Origin: Bimuria novae-zelandiae CBS 107.79
Lineage: Eukaryota; Ascomycota; Dothideomycetes; Pleosporales; Didymosphaeriaceae
Assembly: GCA_010015655.1 (NCBI GenBank)
Contig: ML976674.1
Coordinates: 62,001-126,000 of the forward strand
Direction of reading: 5' to 3'
Length of the DNA stretch: 64,000 bases
The first letter of the stretch is position 1; each line of letters opens with the position of its first letter. The notes beneath the pieces are model-generated. The model was not told the DNA's origin and did not search any database. It saw only the letters and a program-made list of their open reading frames with translations. This document shows, piece after piece, positions 11,781-21,982 of this stretch. The position numbers and the translations under genes are program-made.

Positions 11781-13099
11781 GTTAGGGGTGCCATAATAGC
11801 TAAGAGTTCACGCATTGCAGAAAGTTAGTGGGGTGCGCACTCGCTTGTAATGTGCACTCGCTTGTAATGTGCACTTGCTTGTAAAACACGTTATATAAGT
11901 GGTTCGGGGATGTTTTTCTGTGCTGCATAAGAGGCCGTTCACCTAGCAGATGCGCTCGAAATTGACCAGCAGCATTTTATTTTGCAAAACCATGGGTAGT
12001 CTCCACCATGGATGACATTCATTTCAATGCCGATGCGATCATAGTCTTCTCACCTGCAAGACAGCTCGCGTAGAGCCCTACTGAGTTTCAAGTTTTTTTG
12101 TAGTTGAGTGTAGACCCTGCTTGTATAGCGGCCTCACGTCAATGGTCATTGACGAGCACACCAGCTGAGGTTACAGATGGGAAGAATATCCTTTCCGTAT
12201 CAGTCTTCTCCTATGGTTCAAAGGAGTAATCTATATTTGTTCTACAACGACTCCCATCCTGAAATGGGTGCTTCTTTGACCCTGTACTGTTAGTGCATAG
12301 TGCATAGGAGTGGGAAGTACACTATGAAATCATTAACTCTCTGTTCCGATTGAGTTGAAGTGGCGGCTTAAGCACATACAGCTGCTGGGTTGGGAAAGGC
12401 ATAGAGTCGAAATTCCATATTCTGACCCCCACCTCTAGATTTCGATCCACTCCGAGGTTGATCTCTGGAGGCCTCAGGATTTCCATTTGGCGGCGATCTA
12501 CTAGAGGTGCTTTGTTGACGGCTATGCACATTCAATTGATTTATCTCACCAGTAATTTGTTGTGCTCCGCGGCCTAGACGTTGGTTCCAGTGAATTGCGC
12601 GAACGGCGCCTTGCTAGATCAATTGGTCAGTACGGCTTCACTATTTGCTCGAAGGTCGCAAGACTGTTAATTCAACTGTACCATTGTCACCACTCAAGCG
12701 TATGTGTGAATTAACCAAGTCCCATTCAACCACGATAGCAGCAACCGGAGTTACATTTGCCATGATCATAGTGCATAGCTGGCCCCTCAAGGCCCACAGC
12801 TTACAATAAGCAGGTAGTAGTATAACCGCCTCTCGTTTCGCGCCTTCCCAGCGCACCTGAAAAATATACAATGCAATATAGAAGCACTAGAGGCATTTTC
12901 CGCGCTACGAGACGCATTCAAAGCGTTGTTCACGCGCTAGGTCATCGTTGCTGCCTCCACAGTCGCAGTCACTCCACGATTCACTTCACGCCCCTAAACA
13001 CGCGAGCTTGTCTGCTTTAACGCCTACCCCACCGCGTCGCTCCAGTAACACGTTGCTCAGACAGGAGAGCACTGATAACCGACATCATACCTCACCAGC
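11781..13099. other. Intergenic with a short 18-bp tandem repeat
   Basis: Balanced composition from about 11800. At 11830-11880 the unit GTGCACTCGCTTGTAAT is repeated about three times with small changes. Two small minus-strand open frames (12322-12531 and 12641-12871) show no motif and are not supported. The last few hundred bases are the upstream region of the 13100 gene. Confidence 0.5.
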
Positions 13100-14365
13100 A
13101 TGAATTCCTCCACGGTGAGACTTCCCGCGCCGGCATCCAGATCCAGATCCAGATCCAGGGCCGCAACATCACCCGTACATGCGCCTGCGCCCCAGCCCGA
13201 AGCCATCCTCTTCACACCGCCCTCGCGCACCAAAGTCCTCGAGCTCCCTGAGAAGTTACGCCCGCGCGCCGAAGTCCTCGCCGCCAGTCTCACCGCCGAC
13301 TTCGCCCACAGCGCCGCACGCGCCACGCTCGCGCGCATCACGCAAGTCGCGCAGGAAAACTGCGTGCGGGCAAAACCCGACGAAGAAGGACCCGGATGGA
13401 CCGCGCTGACCGTCGAGAAGCGCGCCGCGCGAGCACTGCGCCGAACGTTCCCACCAAATGCGCACGGCGCGAAGGAGAAGTCCGCGTGCCCACCAGCGCG
13501 GCTAGCCGTCAGCGCGCCCGTGATGCCCCGTGATGCGCTCATGAGACCCGTCGTGGGAAACGCGTGGAGCGGCGAGCACTACTGGCAACCGCAGTTTAGC
13601 TCTTCATTGCCGGAGAGTCCCGCGGCAGAGTCGGAGGGAGAGGCGCAAGCCGTGCACAGCGACCCGGTGCGACGCGCTGTGTACGAGTCTGTGCAGGCGG
13701 ATATGGAGCTCTGCGTGCGGGAGCTCAAAGCGGAAGCGTTCGCGCGCGGCGAGCGCATTTCGGACGTAGAGGCCGAGGTGGTGGCGGCCATGACGGTGCT
13801 GGATGAGAAGAACTTGGCGTACGAGGCGGCGTACGAGTTGCCTGTGCCGAAAGACATTGTTACGCGGACGCGAGAGTTTGGCGAGGCGCAGACGGAGGCT
13901 GTTGCGAAGTACACGATTGAAGACGAAAAGACACTGGAGGATTCGGGGACGTGGCTGCAGGTGGGCGAGGAGACGGCTCATGTTACGACGCCGCTTGACT
14001 ATGCGCGGGCAAGTTTGAAGATTGCCGGTGAGAATAGGAAGAGTGCGGAGTTGGAGTTGTGCGGGCCTGGATTATCCCTCGTGTATGCAGTGCATATTCT
14101 CGACGAGAAGATCAGGAGATTGGAGAATCGGGGGAGTTATGAAGAGAGCAGCGATGATGAGATGCTGGAGTACGGGAAGTTCTTGAAGAGTATACAGGAG
14201 GAGCAAAGAATTGGGGAGGAGAACCGCCGTCCAAGGGAAAGCGTGGGGGAGGCTACTATAAGAATGAGGAGGATGAAAGGGAAGGCGCCAAGTACTCTGG
14301 ATCTCGAGACGTGGGCGGATGAGCTGAAGGGACTGAGCCCGGAGAAGAAAAGAAGTGAACGGTGA
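13100..14365 (+). CDS. Hypothetical protein, 421 aa
   Basis: An intact single-exon frame with high GC and C/G-ending codons, typical of the native genes here. I do not recognise a family. The N-terminus is disordered, with an RSRSRSR run (about residues 14-20, encoded by a repeated CCAGAT hexamer) and an Ala/Pro-rich stretch. Residues ~60-160 are basic and Ala-rich. The middle (about 185-290) is rich in Glu and Ala and probably helical. The tail is highly charged (EESSDDEMLEYGKFL, then a Lys/Arg-rich end). No signal peptide or membrane segment is seen. It is convergent with the methyltransferase gene, with 91 bp between stop codons. It could be a nuclear protein from its charge and RS run, but nothing more is supported. 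Confidence 0.7.
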   Translation: MNSSTVRLPAPASRSRSRSRAATSPVHAPAPQPEAILFTPPSRTKVLELPEKLRPRAEVLAASLTADFAHSAARATLARITQVAQENCVRAKPDEEGPGWTALTVEKRAARALRRTFPPNAHGAKEKSACPPARLAVSAPVMPRDALMRPVVGNAWSGEHYWQPQFSSSLPESPAAESEGEAQAVHSDPVRRAVYESVQADMELCVRELKAEAFARGERISDVEAEVVAAMTVLDEKNLAYEAAYELPVPKDIVTRTREFGEAQTEAVAKYTIEDEKTLEDSGTWLQVGEETAHVTTPLDYARASLKIAGENRKSAELELCGPGLSLVYAVHILDEKIRRLENRGSYEESSDDEMLEYGKFLKSIQEEQRIGEENRRPRESVGEATIRMRRMKGKAPSTLDLETWADELKGLSPEKKRSER

Positions 14366-14456
14366 CGAAAATCTCTTCTGATGTCGTTTTCTGGCGACTG
14401 AGCGGTGTCCACGTCACCAGAAAATGTACTGTGTTGTACGACAATTACTCCTCTCC

Positions 14457-15884
14457 TCACGCCTTCTTCTCGAACAATAAATGTGTGACACCCCAGGTGT
14501 CGCCACTCTCCCACTTGAACAGTTCCGCACACGCCATGTAGAAGATCTGCCATCGGTTCCACCATGTTACGACGTCTTTCTCTCCGTACGTTTCTACCAG
14601 AGCGGGCCAGATGGAATCCTTGTTGCGCAGCATAGTCGACAACCAATCTTCGCAAGTCTGCGCGTAGTGCTGTCCGTTTACCCACCATTGTCGCTGTACC
14701 GAAAGACTGGACTGAAAGTACAGCAAGAGGTCAGCAGAGGGCATTGTTCCTGAGTAGTGTTAGGGGGTAGATCAGGTAGCCATAGATAAACCTCGAGGAC
14801 CAGCAAGGGGTTCGGAAAACTGGAGAAAAGAGATTGAAGCTGAGCTGTTGCGTGCACGTAGGCCAAGGACAAGCACTTACCACCTGTAAAGAAGTGCTCA
14901 CTCATCCACCCGCCCTCGAAGTCATACGGCGTATCCTTGTGGCAAAAGATGTGCAGGAACAACTTTCCATCCGGCTTCAGCGCCCTAGCCACCTTCTCTA
15001 AGAGCAAATGATAATTTTTCATGTGTTCGAACATCTCGATCGAAACAACGCGATCAAACGCATCCTTCTCCCACTCGTAATCTGCAGCATCTCCCGTAAT
15101 AACGTTAAGGTTAGTCAGGCCTCTCGAATTCGCGACCGTGTTGATGTGTTCTTTCTGCGTGCGCGAGTTGGAGAAGGCAGTGATTTGGGAGTTCGGGAAG
15201 CGTTCAGCGAAGTAGAGGGAGGCGGAGCCCCAGCCGCAGCTATTGCAATATTAGCACTTTCCATCTTGAAGCAGCTGTGCATAATTTCATGGCATGCTCA
15301 AAGACTCAAGCTCCATGGCTCCAGCTCCACCCCCGTCACGTGACAAAGCACAATCAGATGGAAGAATAGATCCATCCACCTCTCTGACAGGAAACAAGTA
15401 CTCACCCCAAATCCAACACTCTCATCCCATCCTTCAGCCCCGCCCTCTCAACATAACACTCCAACATAGCGACCTCGGCCTGCTCCAAGCTCTCCCTCCC
15501 CGTCTCATACAAACACGCACTATACTTCATCCTAGGGCCCAACATACCCTTCAGCACGCCGGTGCCGACCTCATAATGCTGCTCATTCGCCTTTACCGTT
15601 TCGATGGCGATGGGGCGCGTGCGAAGGAGTTCCACGTATTTCATCTTCGACGCGTACGCCTCGGTGAGCGACTGCGTTGAGATTTCCTGCAGGCGCTGGG
15701 CGAGTTGGCGGCGGATGCCGAGGCGGATGAGGGGGTGTGGGAGGTAGCCGGCGTCGAGGAGGGGGTTAAGGACGTCGGTGGTGGGGAGATAGGAGGAGAG
15801 GGCGTTCATCGTGGCGGTGATTGTGGTTTCTCTGTAGGGAGTGGTGGTGGTGGTGGGATTTACTGGATGCGGGGCGGATTGCAA
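14457..15884 (-). CDS. SAM-dependent methyltransferase, cyclopropane-fatty-acid-synthase-like
   Basis: Three exons on the minus strand, 15884-15406, 15239-14881 and 14749-14457, give 376 aa. Introns of 166 and 131 nt have GTGAGT/TAG and GTAAGT/CAG borders, and the protein reads smoothly across both. The SAM-binding motif DLGCGWGS (residues 158-165) spans the first junction. The later VVSIEMFEHMKNY block and FLHIFCHKDTPYDFE are typical of the CFAS/coclaurine N-methyltransferase group, as is the C-terminal WRIFYMACAELF-like segment (here WQIFYMACAELF). The family transfers a methyl or methylene group from SAM to lipid chains or amines; the substrate cannot be told from sequence. No membrane segment is evident. 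A second in-frame ATG 25 codons in (MNALSSYL) is an alternative start. Confidence 0.88.
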
Positions 15885-16341
15885 CGGAAAGGGAAAGGAA
15901 ATACAGGGAGGAAAATATATAGGGAGCGGGTGATGGCGAATGCTGGCTACATCGTGACTTTAAGGCGGTGTTGTTGAGCAGAATGTGTTTCGAGTGCGAG
16001 GCTTGAAACGGTTAGCGTTAGAGTGGTGTGACGTCAACGACTCATGAGATTAGGAAATAAGGCGCTGAAAACGTGGTAGAAAAAAGCACATGCATTTGAT
16101 GTTTACTAACGGGACAGCTACTATGTGTCTGTGAGTAATGTGAGCTCGGTGGGGTGAGGGGACCTACGTGCTGCAAGCTGAAACAATTACGACATGTGCT
16201 AACCAAACCGAACAGTGCACGCCGTAGTTCTCATAAAATGAACAAAATTTTGTATGGGATGCATCCGCTGCATCGTACGGAGTCTGAGGATGCTGACATG
16301 ACCTGAGGCTTTCCCGTGCAAATACGTGTCTTCGCGTGTCT
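15885..16341. other. Intergenic, upstream of the methyltransferase gene
   Basis: Balanced-composition upstream region of the methyltransferase gene, ending at the TA target site of the Fot1-like transposon. No gene is seen. Confidence 0.5.
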
Positions 16342-16343
16342 TA

Positions 16344-16375
16344 CCGTGTCCGTGCGCGTAATGCGCGGGCAACAC
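16344..16375 (+). repeat. Left terminal inverted repeat of the Fot1-like element
   Basis: Pairs with 18343-18374 in inverted orientation with two mismatches. The preceding TA (16342-16343) is the target-site copy. Confidence 0.9.
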
Positions 16376-18342
16376 TATAAACGCTTTATTAAAAATAAGG
16401 CTATAAAACTACCTATAATTAATAGTATTATAAAATTTTCTTATAGGGTAATAAGTTAATTGGTATAATTTATTTATACTATTTAAATCTATTTAATAGC
16501 TTAATGTTGCGATAGCTATATATAAATTTAGATAAGATAGTAAATACGTCTTCTAAGGCCTCTCTAATATCTATAGTATTAATAACACATTTCTAACGCT
16601 TTTTACTTTGTAGAGATAGCTAAGAGGCCGTTCTCTTACCCTTTTAGGATAGTTATAGAGCTTTTTCTACGTCGTGGATAGACTTCTAGGTAATGCGCTA
16701 AGCTACCTTCTTAGCCTTCTTCTTCTTGTTTTTGCCTTTTTAGCTGCCTCTCGCGCAGCACGCTTTTCCTGCTATATTTTCTTCTTATATAGCCTAGCTA
16801 CTTTCTTTAGCTCTACTACTACTTATCCTTTTACTCCTTAATAGATTAATAAACACGTGCCTCCCTTACCTTTCTTAGCAACTATAAGGCTATTTTACTA
16901 TAATACTTTTAATGCTACTAGAAATTTAAAGTTTTACTTTTATTTTATACTTTTATTTTATTAATAGCGCCTGCCTTAGCTTATTATTATTATACTAAAG
17001 TAGCTTATTTTGCACGAAGAGGTACTAAAGTAACTAATAAAGTTTTTATATATTTTTACTAATTTAATCCTTAACTATACAGCGTATAAGCCTATCTATT
17101 TATTTTTAGTTATAATTAAGTCTTAATAAAGAGCTATCGCCTAATTCTTAATTATAAGTAAACCTATTAAAGATAGGATTAAAATTAGGTAGTAATATAT
17201 CTATTACTTTATTAAAGCTAAGGATAGTTAATTTCTTAAAAAAGGCTTTTTATATATTTTTAAAAAAGGGGAAGAAGTTGCTTTTAGTAATATAAAGTAA
17301 GCCCTAGCTTCTATAAAGGTATTATAATAGCTCTACTAAGTAGGTTATTAATAGAGGCTTAAATATTATAACGTTAAGTAGCTAAAGTGTATAAGTTAAA
17401 TAAGAAGGCAGGATAGTAAGTAGAATTTTATTTTATTTACAGTAATGAATAAAGTCTATAGCAATATAAGATCTATAGCTATATATAATTAAAAGTTAAT
17501 ATAATTATTAAGTCTTCTCTTTTATCTAGTAATTAAATGCCTATGTAAGCTAGGTAAGCCTAATATTATTATTTATCTAGCTAAAGTATAATAAAGTAAT
17601 AAAAACTTTATATTCTCTTACTTTAATATTCTTTACCTAGTTTAATTAAATGCTCTTATTAGCAGCCTTATGAATAAAGCTTAGTAATTAAGCTAATTTA
17701 TTAGCGTAAATATATACTAAAAGTGTAATCCACGTACGATTACTATCCTAAAGTAATATCTTAATCTTTTTTTTATCTACTGAATATCCTTTTCAATCTA
17801 CTAATAATACTAATTAGGCAGCCTTTTTTATCTATATTATAAATATAATAAGGATCTATGCGATATTACTTAATTTTACTATATAAAAAGTAAAAATAAA
17901 AGTAATATTTATTTACTATATTAGCGTTATAGCGATTACTGTCTATCTTAACTATCTATTAAGAGATTAGATAAATGCTATATTAGTTAATAAATTAGGT
18001 AGTCTAGCTCTCGCTAACTAGCTCTTTTACTATTATAAAGGCAAAGTTCTATATTATCTCTATTATAGGAGTTATATATCTCTTTATAAGTTTTTTAATA
18101 TATTATATAAGCTCCTACTCTTGCTATTAGGCAGGTTTTTACTAGTTAAAGCTCTTAACTTATGTAGAGCTCGTTATTCCCTGATGCCGTTAAATTAATA
18201 TAGACTATATAATACTATATTTAGTAGTAGTTTTTATATAGAAGAAAGTTTTACCTAGCTTTAGTAATTTAATATTATTAATTATAGCTTAAATTAAATC
18301 TATATTAATAGAGTTGTCGCGTATTAAAAGTAGGGTATTTTG

Positions 18343-18374
18343 GTGTTCCCCGCGCATCACGCGCACGGACACGG
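18343..18374 (-). repeat. Right terminal inverted repeat of the Fot1-like element
   Basis: Inverted match to 16344-16375, followed by TA (18375-18376). CpG-rich composition explains why the ends escaped RIP. Confidence 0.9.
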
Positions 18375-18376
18375 TA

Positions 18377-18806
18377 TCCTAGCGTCAACCTTAATTAGAC
18401 ATGGCCCTTTCGACATAGTCCGAGAAAAACAATATGAATGTCAATTTCAGGAGATACCTGACGGCCAGGTATGAAGTAAATGTATTCTCCCACTGTATTG
18501 CGCGTCCTGGGGTCACACACAGGTCTTAGATAACACTAAAAAGATCGGTCTTAACCAATCCTGTACCGTCACGATTAAGACTAAGATTTTGATTATGGCG
18601 TGAATGATTGCATACCTTCATGTATCCTTACAGTGCCCCATACTAACCAAGTTGTGCTCCTAAGGGACCTTTGGGGTGATGATCCAGCAGTTGGCTTGAG
18701 TGCATCTGGAGTCTTGAAACCGGGCTGCATATGAGGAAAGTCCTGCGGAACAACCTGATCGCCTACTCCCCGAAGAGAGCCCCTTGTTCCGCCAACCCAG
18801 GAGGCT
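18377..18806. other. Intergenic, 3' flank of the 484-aa gene
   Basis: Balanced composition, no gene recognised. An 80-aa minus-strand open frame overlapping the end of the next gene has no motif and is treated as chance. Confidence 0.5.
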
Positions 18807-20261
18807 TCATACCGCCGACCAGAGCTCGTCCTCATCGACCTCTTCCAAGAAGATCTCAGGTCGACACGTGCATCCGGGTACTTTCAGATGCATCACCCCA
18901 CAGCTAGTCGCTTCAACGAGCCAGTCCGCCCACTGCAGCTCGTGCTCGACAGTCGCGGCATCATCGCCCGTCTCCAGGCGCGCCTCCTTCTGTTCGAGAA
19001 GATACTTTCGCAGTCCGATGGCGGTATCAGTAGGGCTTGGAGGGACCACTTTTTGGCGTTTCCCCTTCGCCTCCTTTATGGCTTTCGAAATTTTTGACTG
19101 CATCATCCGCTCGAGACGGGAAGCGATGGACATGCCAATTTCTTCTGACCGTGAGTGCGCGTCCAGCAGGTGGTTTGCGCGCTTCTCGCTCATGGCAATG
19201 TCGTTCATGTTGGCACCTCTGGAGCAGGGCATCGTCGATGGCGAAGTAAATGAGGTATCGCCCTGGCGCCGTAATACCAGGACATCTTCGAAAGATGTTT
19301 GTTGATTTACGACTTCCGACACCGCAAATGAGGACTGGCTTTGGAAGCTGGAATTAGGCGGAGTGGGATGTGAAGCCGGCTCAAGCAAATGATCTTCGTC
19401 GGCGATAACAGTCTTAGAGTCATCATCCTCGTCTTCCACCTTCGTGACATCGTTTTGCTCTCCAGGTAGACCGAAGAGGATCTCCGCATTTAGGTACGGA
19501 CGGCTGTGATCTAGCGGAATGCGATTCCGGGGAACCATGACCTTCGACGTTGGGTTGATTGGAACCAGCGTTGCTTTTGACGCGGTGGAATCGAAGCTAC
19601 CAGAGACGCTGGTCTCAGGCGTCCAGTTGTACTCTGGCATGTATCCAAATCCACCACGGGGATCCCGAGTGGCGACGATCTTGCCCTTGCTGTCGACGAG
19701 ATTGACTGCACCCTTGCCGCTCGAGCTGATAACGAACGGATGATTCCCTGTAGGCATCATCATTGGCTTTCGGACCAAAGCGACGTCCGTCTGGGATGCA
19801 GGACGAGCTGTGTTTACTGATGCCGCGTGAGAAATCGCCTTGTTTTCCGTCTTTTCGAGCAAGAAAGGAACACGAAGCACCTTTTCTTCATTCTTAAGCG
19901 AGGACCAGTTCACCATCGACTGGTACGGTTCTGAGTCCTCTGCGTAACCAAACCAAGGAACCATTTGCAGGTCAAGTGCATCGCGCGTCTCTGGAGCGAC
20001 CGACTCGAACGAGATGTTACCATCCAGAGGCAGTCCCGGGTAGAAGGTACCGCCGAAAGAGTAACGGCCTATGTCGGCACCGACAGGAAGGATGCTCTTG
20101 GAGCGGTCTTGTGTGGTGACAGTCTCGAAAGAGCCTCCCACTGATCGTGCAAGCTTAGCCGGTTTGGCTTCGTGTTGGTCTTCAGCGGGAGCAGGGCGCT
20201 TCCGTGCTTTCTCCGCCGCGGCCTTTCGGTTTTGCTCAAGGACCTGCTTGAACGTAGGCAT
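18807..20261 (-). CDS. Hypothetical protein, 484 aa
   Basis: Intact single-exon frame starting at the ATG at 20261. I do not recognise a family. The first 40 residues are basic and Ala/Lys-rich (RKAAAEKARKRPAPAE), a possible nuclear targeting region. Residues ~60-220 contain Gly/Tyr/Trp-rich segments (IGRYSFGGTFYPGLPL, GGFGYMPEYNWTPETS) that look folded. Residues ~270-290 form an acidic stretch (EDEDDDSKTVIADED). Toward the C-terminus is a charged helix-like segment (SRLERMMQSKISKAIKEAKGKRQK) and a final part with Cys/His spacing CGVMHLKVPGCTC that could bind metal. No signal peptide or membrane helix is visible. Amino acid use matches the neighbouring genes, so it is very likely real. Confidence 0.75.
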   Translation of the reverse strand: MPTFKQVLEQNRKAAAEKARKRPAPAEDQHEAKPAKLARSVGGSFETVTTQDRSKSILPVGADIGRYSFGGTFYPGLPLDGNISFESVAPETRDALDLQMVPWFGYAEDSEPYQSMVNWSSLKNEEKVLRVPFLLEKTENKAISHAASVNTARPASQTDVALVRKPMMMPTGNHPFVISSSGKGAVNLVDSKGKIVATRDPRGGFGYMPEYNWTPETSVSGSFDSTASKATLVPINPTSKVMVPRNRIPLDHSRPYLNAEILFGLPGEQNDVTKVEDEDDDSKTVIADEDHLLEPASHPTPPNSSFQSQSSFAVSEVVNQQTSFEDVLVLRRQGDTSFTSPSTMPCSRGANMNDIAMSEKRANHLLDAHSRSEEIGMSIASRLERMMQSKISKAIKEAKGKRQKVVPPSPTDTAIGLRKYLLEQKEARLETGDDAATVEHELQWADWLVEATSCGVMHLKVPGCTCRPEIFLEEVDEDELWSAV

Positions 20262-20900
20262 CTTTGCGTTTTGATAGATGTGAGAATTCGAGTTGGTAAG
20301 AGAAATGCTGCCTTAGCGAATAGAGGGAATGGAACAATCCCTAGAGTCCGTTTCTTCTCGAACACTTGACACTTGGTTGTTGGGGCTGATGTAGAGATTG
20401 CTGTTGAGTCAGGGGTACCGGAGTGGTGATCTGGAAGCATCAGAGGCCGGGGTATTATTATAGACGCGTTTCGAAAATTGTGCGCGATAAAAGTGAAAGC
20501 GTGGCCGCTTTAGGCATTGTAGCCACACAAGTCACCTCAGTCGTGACTAAAGCGCGAAATGGCGCGTATGCCTGATCCGTGACGCGAAGTGAAAGTGTCG
20601 AGGTGTTGTTGGTACGAGAACGCCTTCCTGCGCTAGCGGGCAGGGTCTTACCTTCTCAAACTTAGTGTTGTATTGTAGCCTGAGGCACCCCGCGATATGG
20701 TATCGGTGTATATATCCTGGGGATGTGCTGCAATCATTGGCTCGCGACCGGAAACTTATATACCACAATCGTTTGATAATGTTCACGTCCAAACATGGTA
20801 GCCACAAACTAGATCTCTTTCTTTGAAGATAATTGTTTTTCTCGTTTCCATTCGTTCATATAATGACTCCTCCTTCCTTAGCATCCACACCCTCGCTATC
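20262..20900. other. Intergenic region
   Basis: Contains the upstream region of the 484-aa gene and the 3' flank of ARPC3. Short open frames show no motif. Confidence 0.5.
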
Positions 20901-21695
20901 CTACAACGCTTTGCCCATAAACTTTCTCTTTGTGAAGCTCAGCCACCACTTGCTGGGCACATTCGTCCCATCCGCATATAACCTGTTCAGCAACCGCGTC
21001 GCCAACTCTTGCCGCATCTGCATGATGTACTGTCTCAGGACCTCGGCCTGGTTCCTATCCGCGGGCGCTTCGAAAGCCTGATTGAGCGGGAAGCTCGCGT
21101 CGCCGGGAATAGCAAAATTTGTGTCGAGCGCGATGTTCATTACGGCCTGCCGCGCCGTCAGCACGTAGTCACCCAGCCCAACCTCCACATCTCTCCTCTT
21201 TCTCGTTCATCTCATGATAGCCTTGACTGCCGTGCGACATACCTTCTCAGCATCTCTCCGGCTCATGCCCGGCTTGACCTTGGTAAGCACCTCGCTCACA
21301 AACAGAATGCCATAGATCATGACCCGGTCTGCAGGGCCCTTGATCTCGAAGTTGCGGAAGAAGGTATTCGCACGGAAGAGCGATAGTACTTCGTCGAGCG
21401 GGTCGTACGACTCATGGTTCGCTTCGATGGTGAGATCGGAGACGTCTGCGGGGAGGGCGGGCAACTGTATCGCGGGGCCACGTGTCCGTGTGCGGAGGGG
21501 AAGAAGCGCGAAATTGCCTAGTGAAGCTTAGAAAAGGCGTATGTGGAATGGGAAGAATGAAAGAGTACCGATGAGCTGCTGGTTTGGCTCGTCCAGGAAG
21601 ACGGAGTGGTAGGCCTAGGCATTGTTAATATTCAAGGCCACAAATTTGGGCTGTTTCAAACAACGCCGAAGGAAAAGGAAGGTACGTACAGGCAT
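20901..21695 (-). CDS. arc18: Actin-related protein 2/3 complex subunit 3 (p21-Arc)
   Basis: Four exons on the minus strand, 21695-21690 (only ATGCCT), 21614-21569, 21517-21243 and 21146-20901, give 190 aa, close to the family's ~180. Introns are 75, 51 and 96 nt. The spliced N-terminus MPAYHSVFLDE is the family signature, followed by NFALLPLRTRTRGPA, the helix LSLFRANTFFRNFEIKGPADR, then FAIPGDASFPLNQAF and the C-terminal SKWWLSFTKRKFMGKAL, all diagnostic of ARPC3. It is a structural subunit of the Arp2/3 complex, which nucleates branched actin filaments at endocytic sites in fungi. The six-base first exon is easily missed by automated prediction. It is head to head with RFC3. Confidence 0.95.
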
Positions 21696-21982
21696 TGTGA
21701 TGCGTGAGCGCCCGCTCTGCGTGGTGTTGTAGTCTTTGTGGGGAAGCTTGGGGAATTGCGGGCGGAGGTGACGGCGGTGCAGGTCGCAGCTTCCAAGTGG
21801 GATGTAGATCGGCGCTTGGCAATGCCGACGGCTCACTTTACACGTCCAGCGCGCGACGCGTCGAACAGCTGCTCTTTTCTGCAACTTCTGCTTTTCGTCT
21901 ACTGCGCATGATCCACGATTTGCAACTTCGTCTCGTACTTCTCCCGAACACTCGGTAGCTCTGACGCTCCGATTCTGCCATC
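21696..21982. promoter_or_regulatory. Shared divergent promoter of ARPC3 and RFC3
   Basis: The start codons of the two divergent genes are 287 bp apart, with no room for separate long promoters. No specific factor site is claimed. Confidence 0.55.

Larger units (their letters stand above)
16344..18374 (-). mobile_element. Fot1-like (Tc1/mariner-pogo) DNA transposon, RIP-mutated, with TIRs
   Basis: The 2031-bp element is bounded by ~32-bp terminal inverted repeats (16344-16375 and 18343-18374) starting CCGTGTCCGTGCGCG, with two mismatches, and each end abuts a TA dinucleotide, the usual target duplication of this superfamily. On the minus strand the transposase can be followed through stops: near 18150-17900 the segment EIIQNFAFIIVKE then the DNA-binding region, and near 17400-17180 LQLLNVIIFKPL then ITKSNFFPFFKNI, the family's C-terminal block. 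A basic tail lies near 16740-16700. About 1.9-2.0 kb is the normal Fot1 size, so the copy is full length but coding-dead. Confidence 0.88.

Noticed and set aside
13057..13542. 161-aa minus-strand open frame
   Set aside because: Shadow of the GC-rich 13100 gene; no motifs and no independent support.
21147..21188. A separate ARPC3 fragment starting MEVGLGDYVL
   Set aside because: These residues lie inside the third ARPC3 intron; splicing at 21243/21146 joins the conserved DAEK and AVMNIALDTNF segments in frame.
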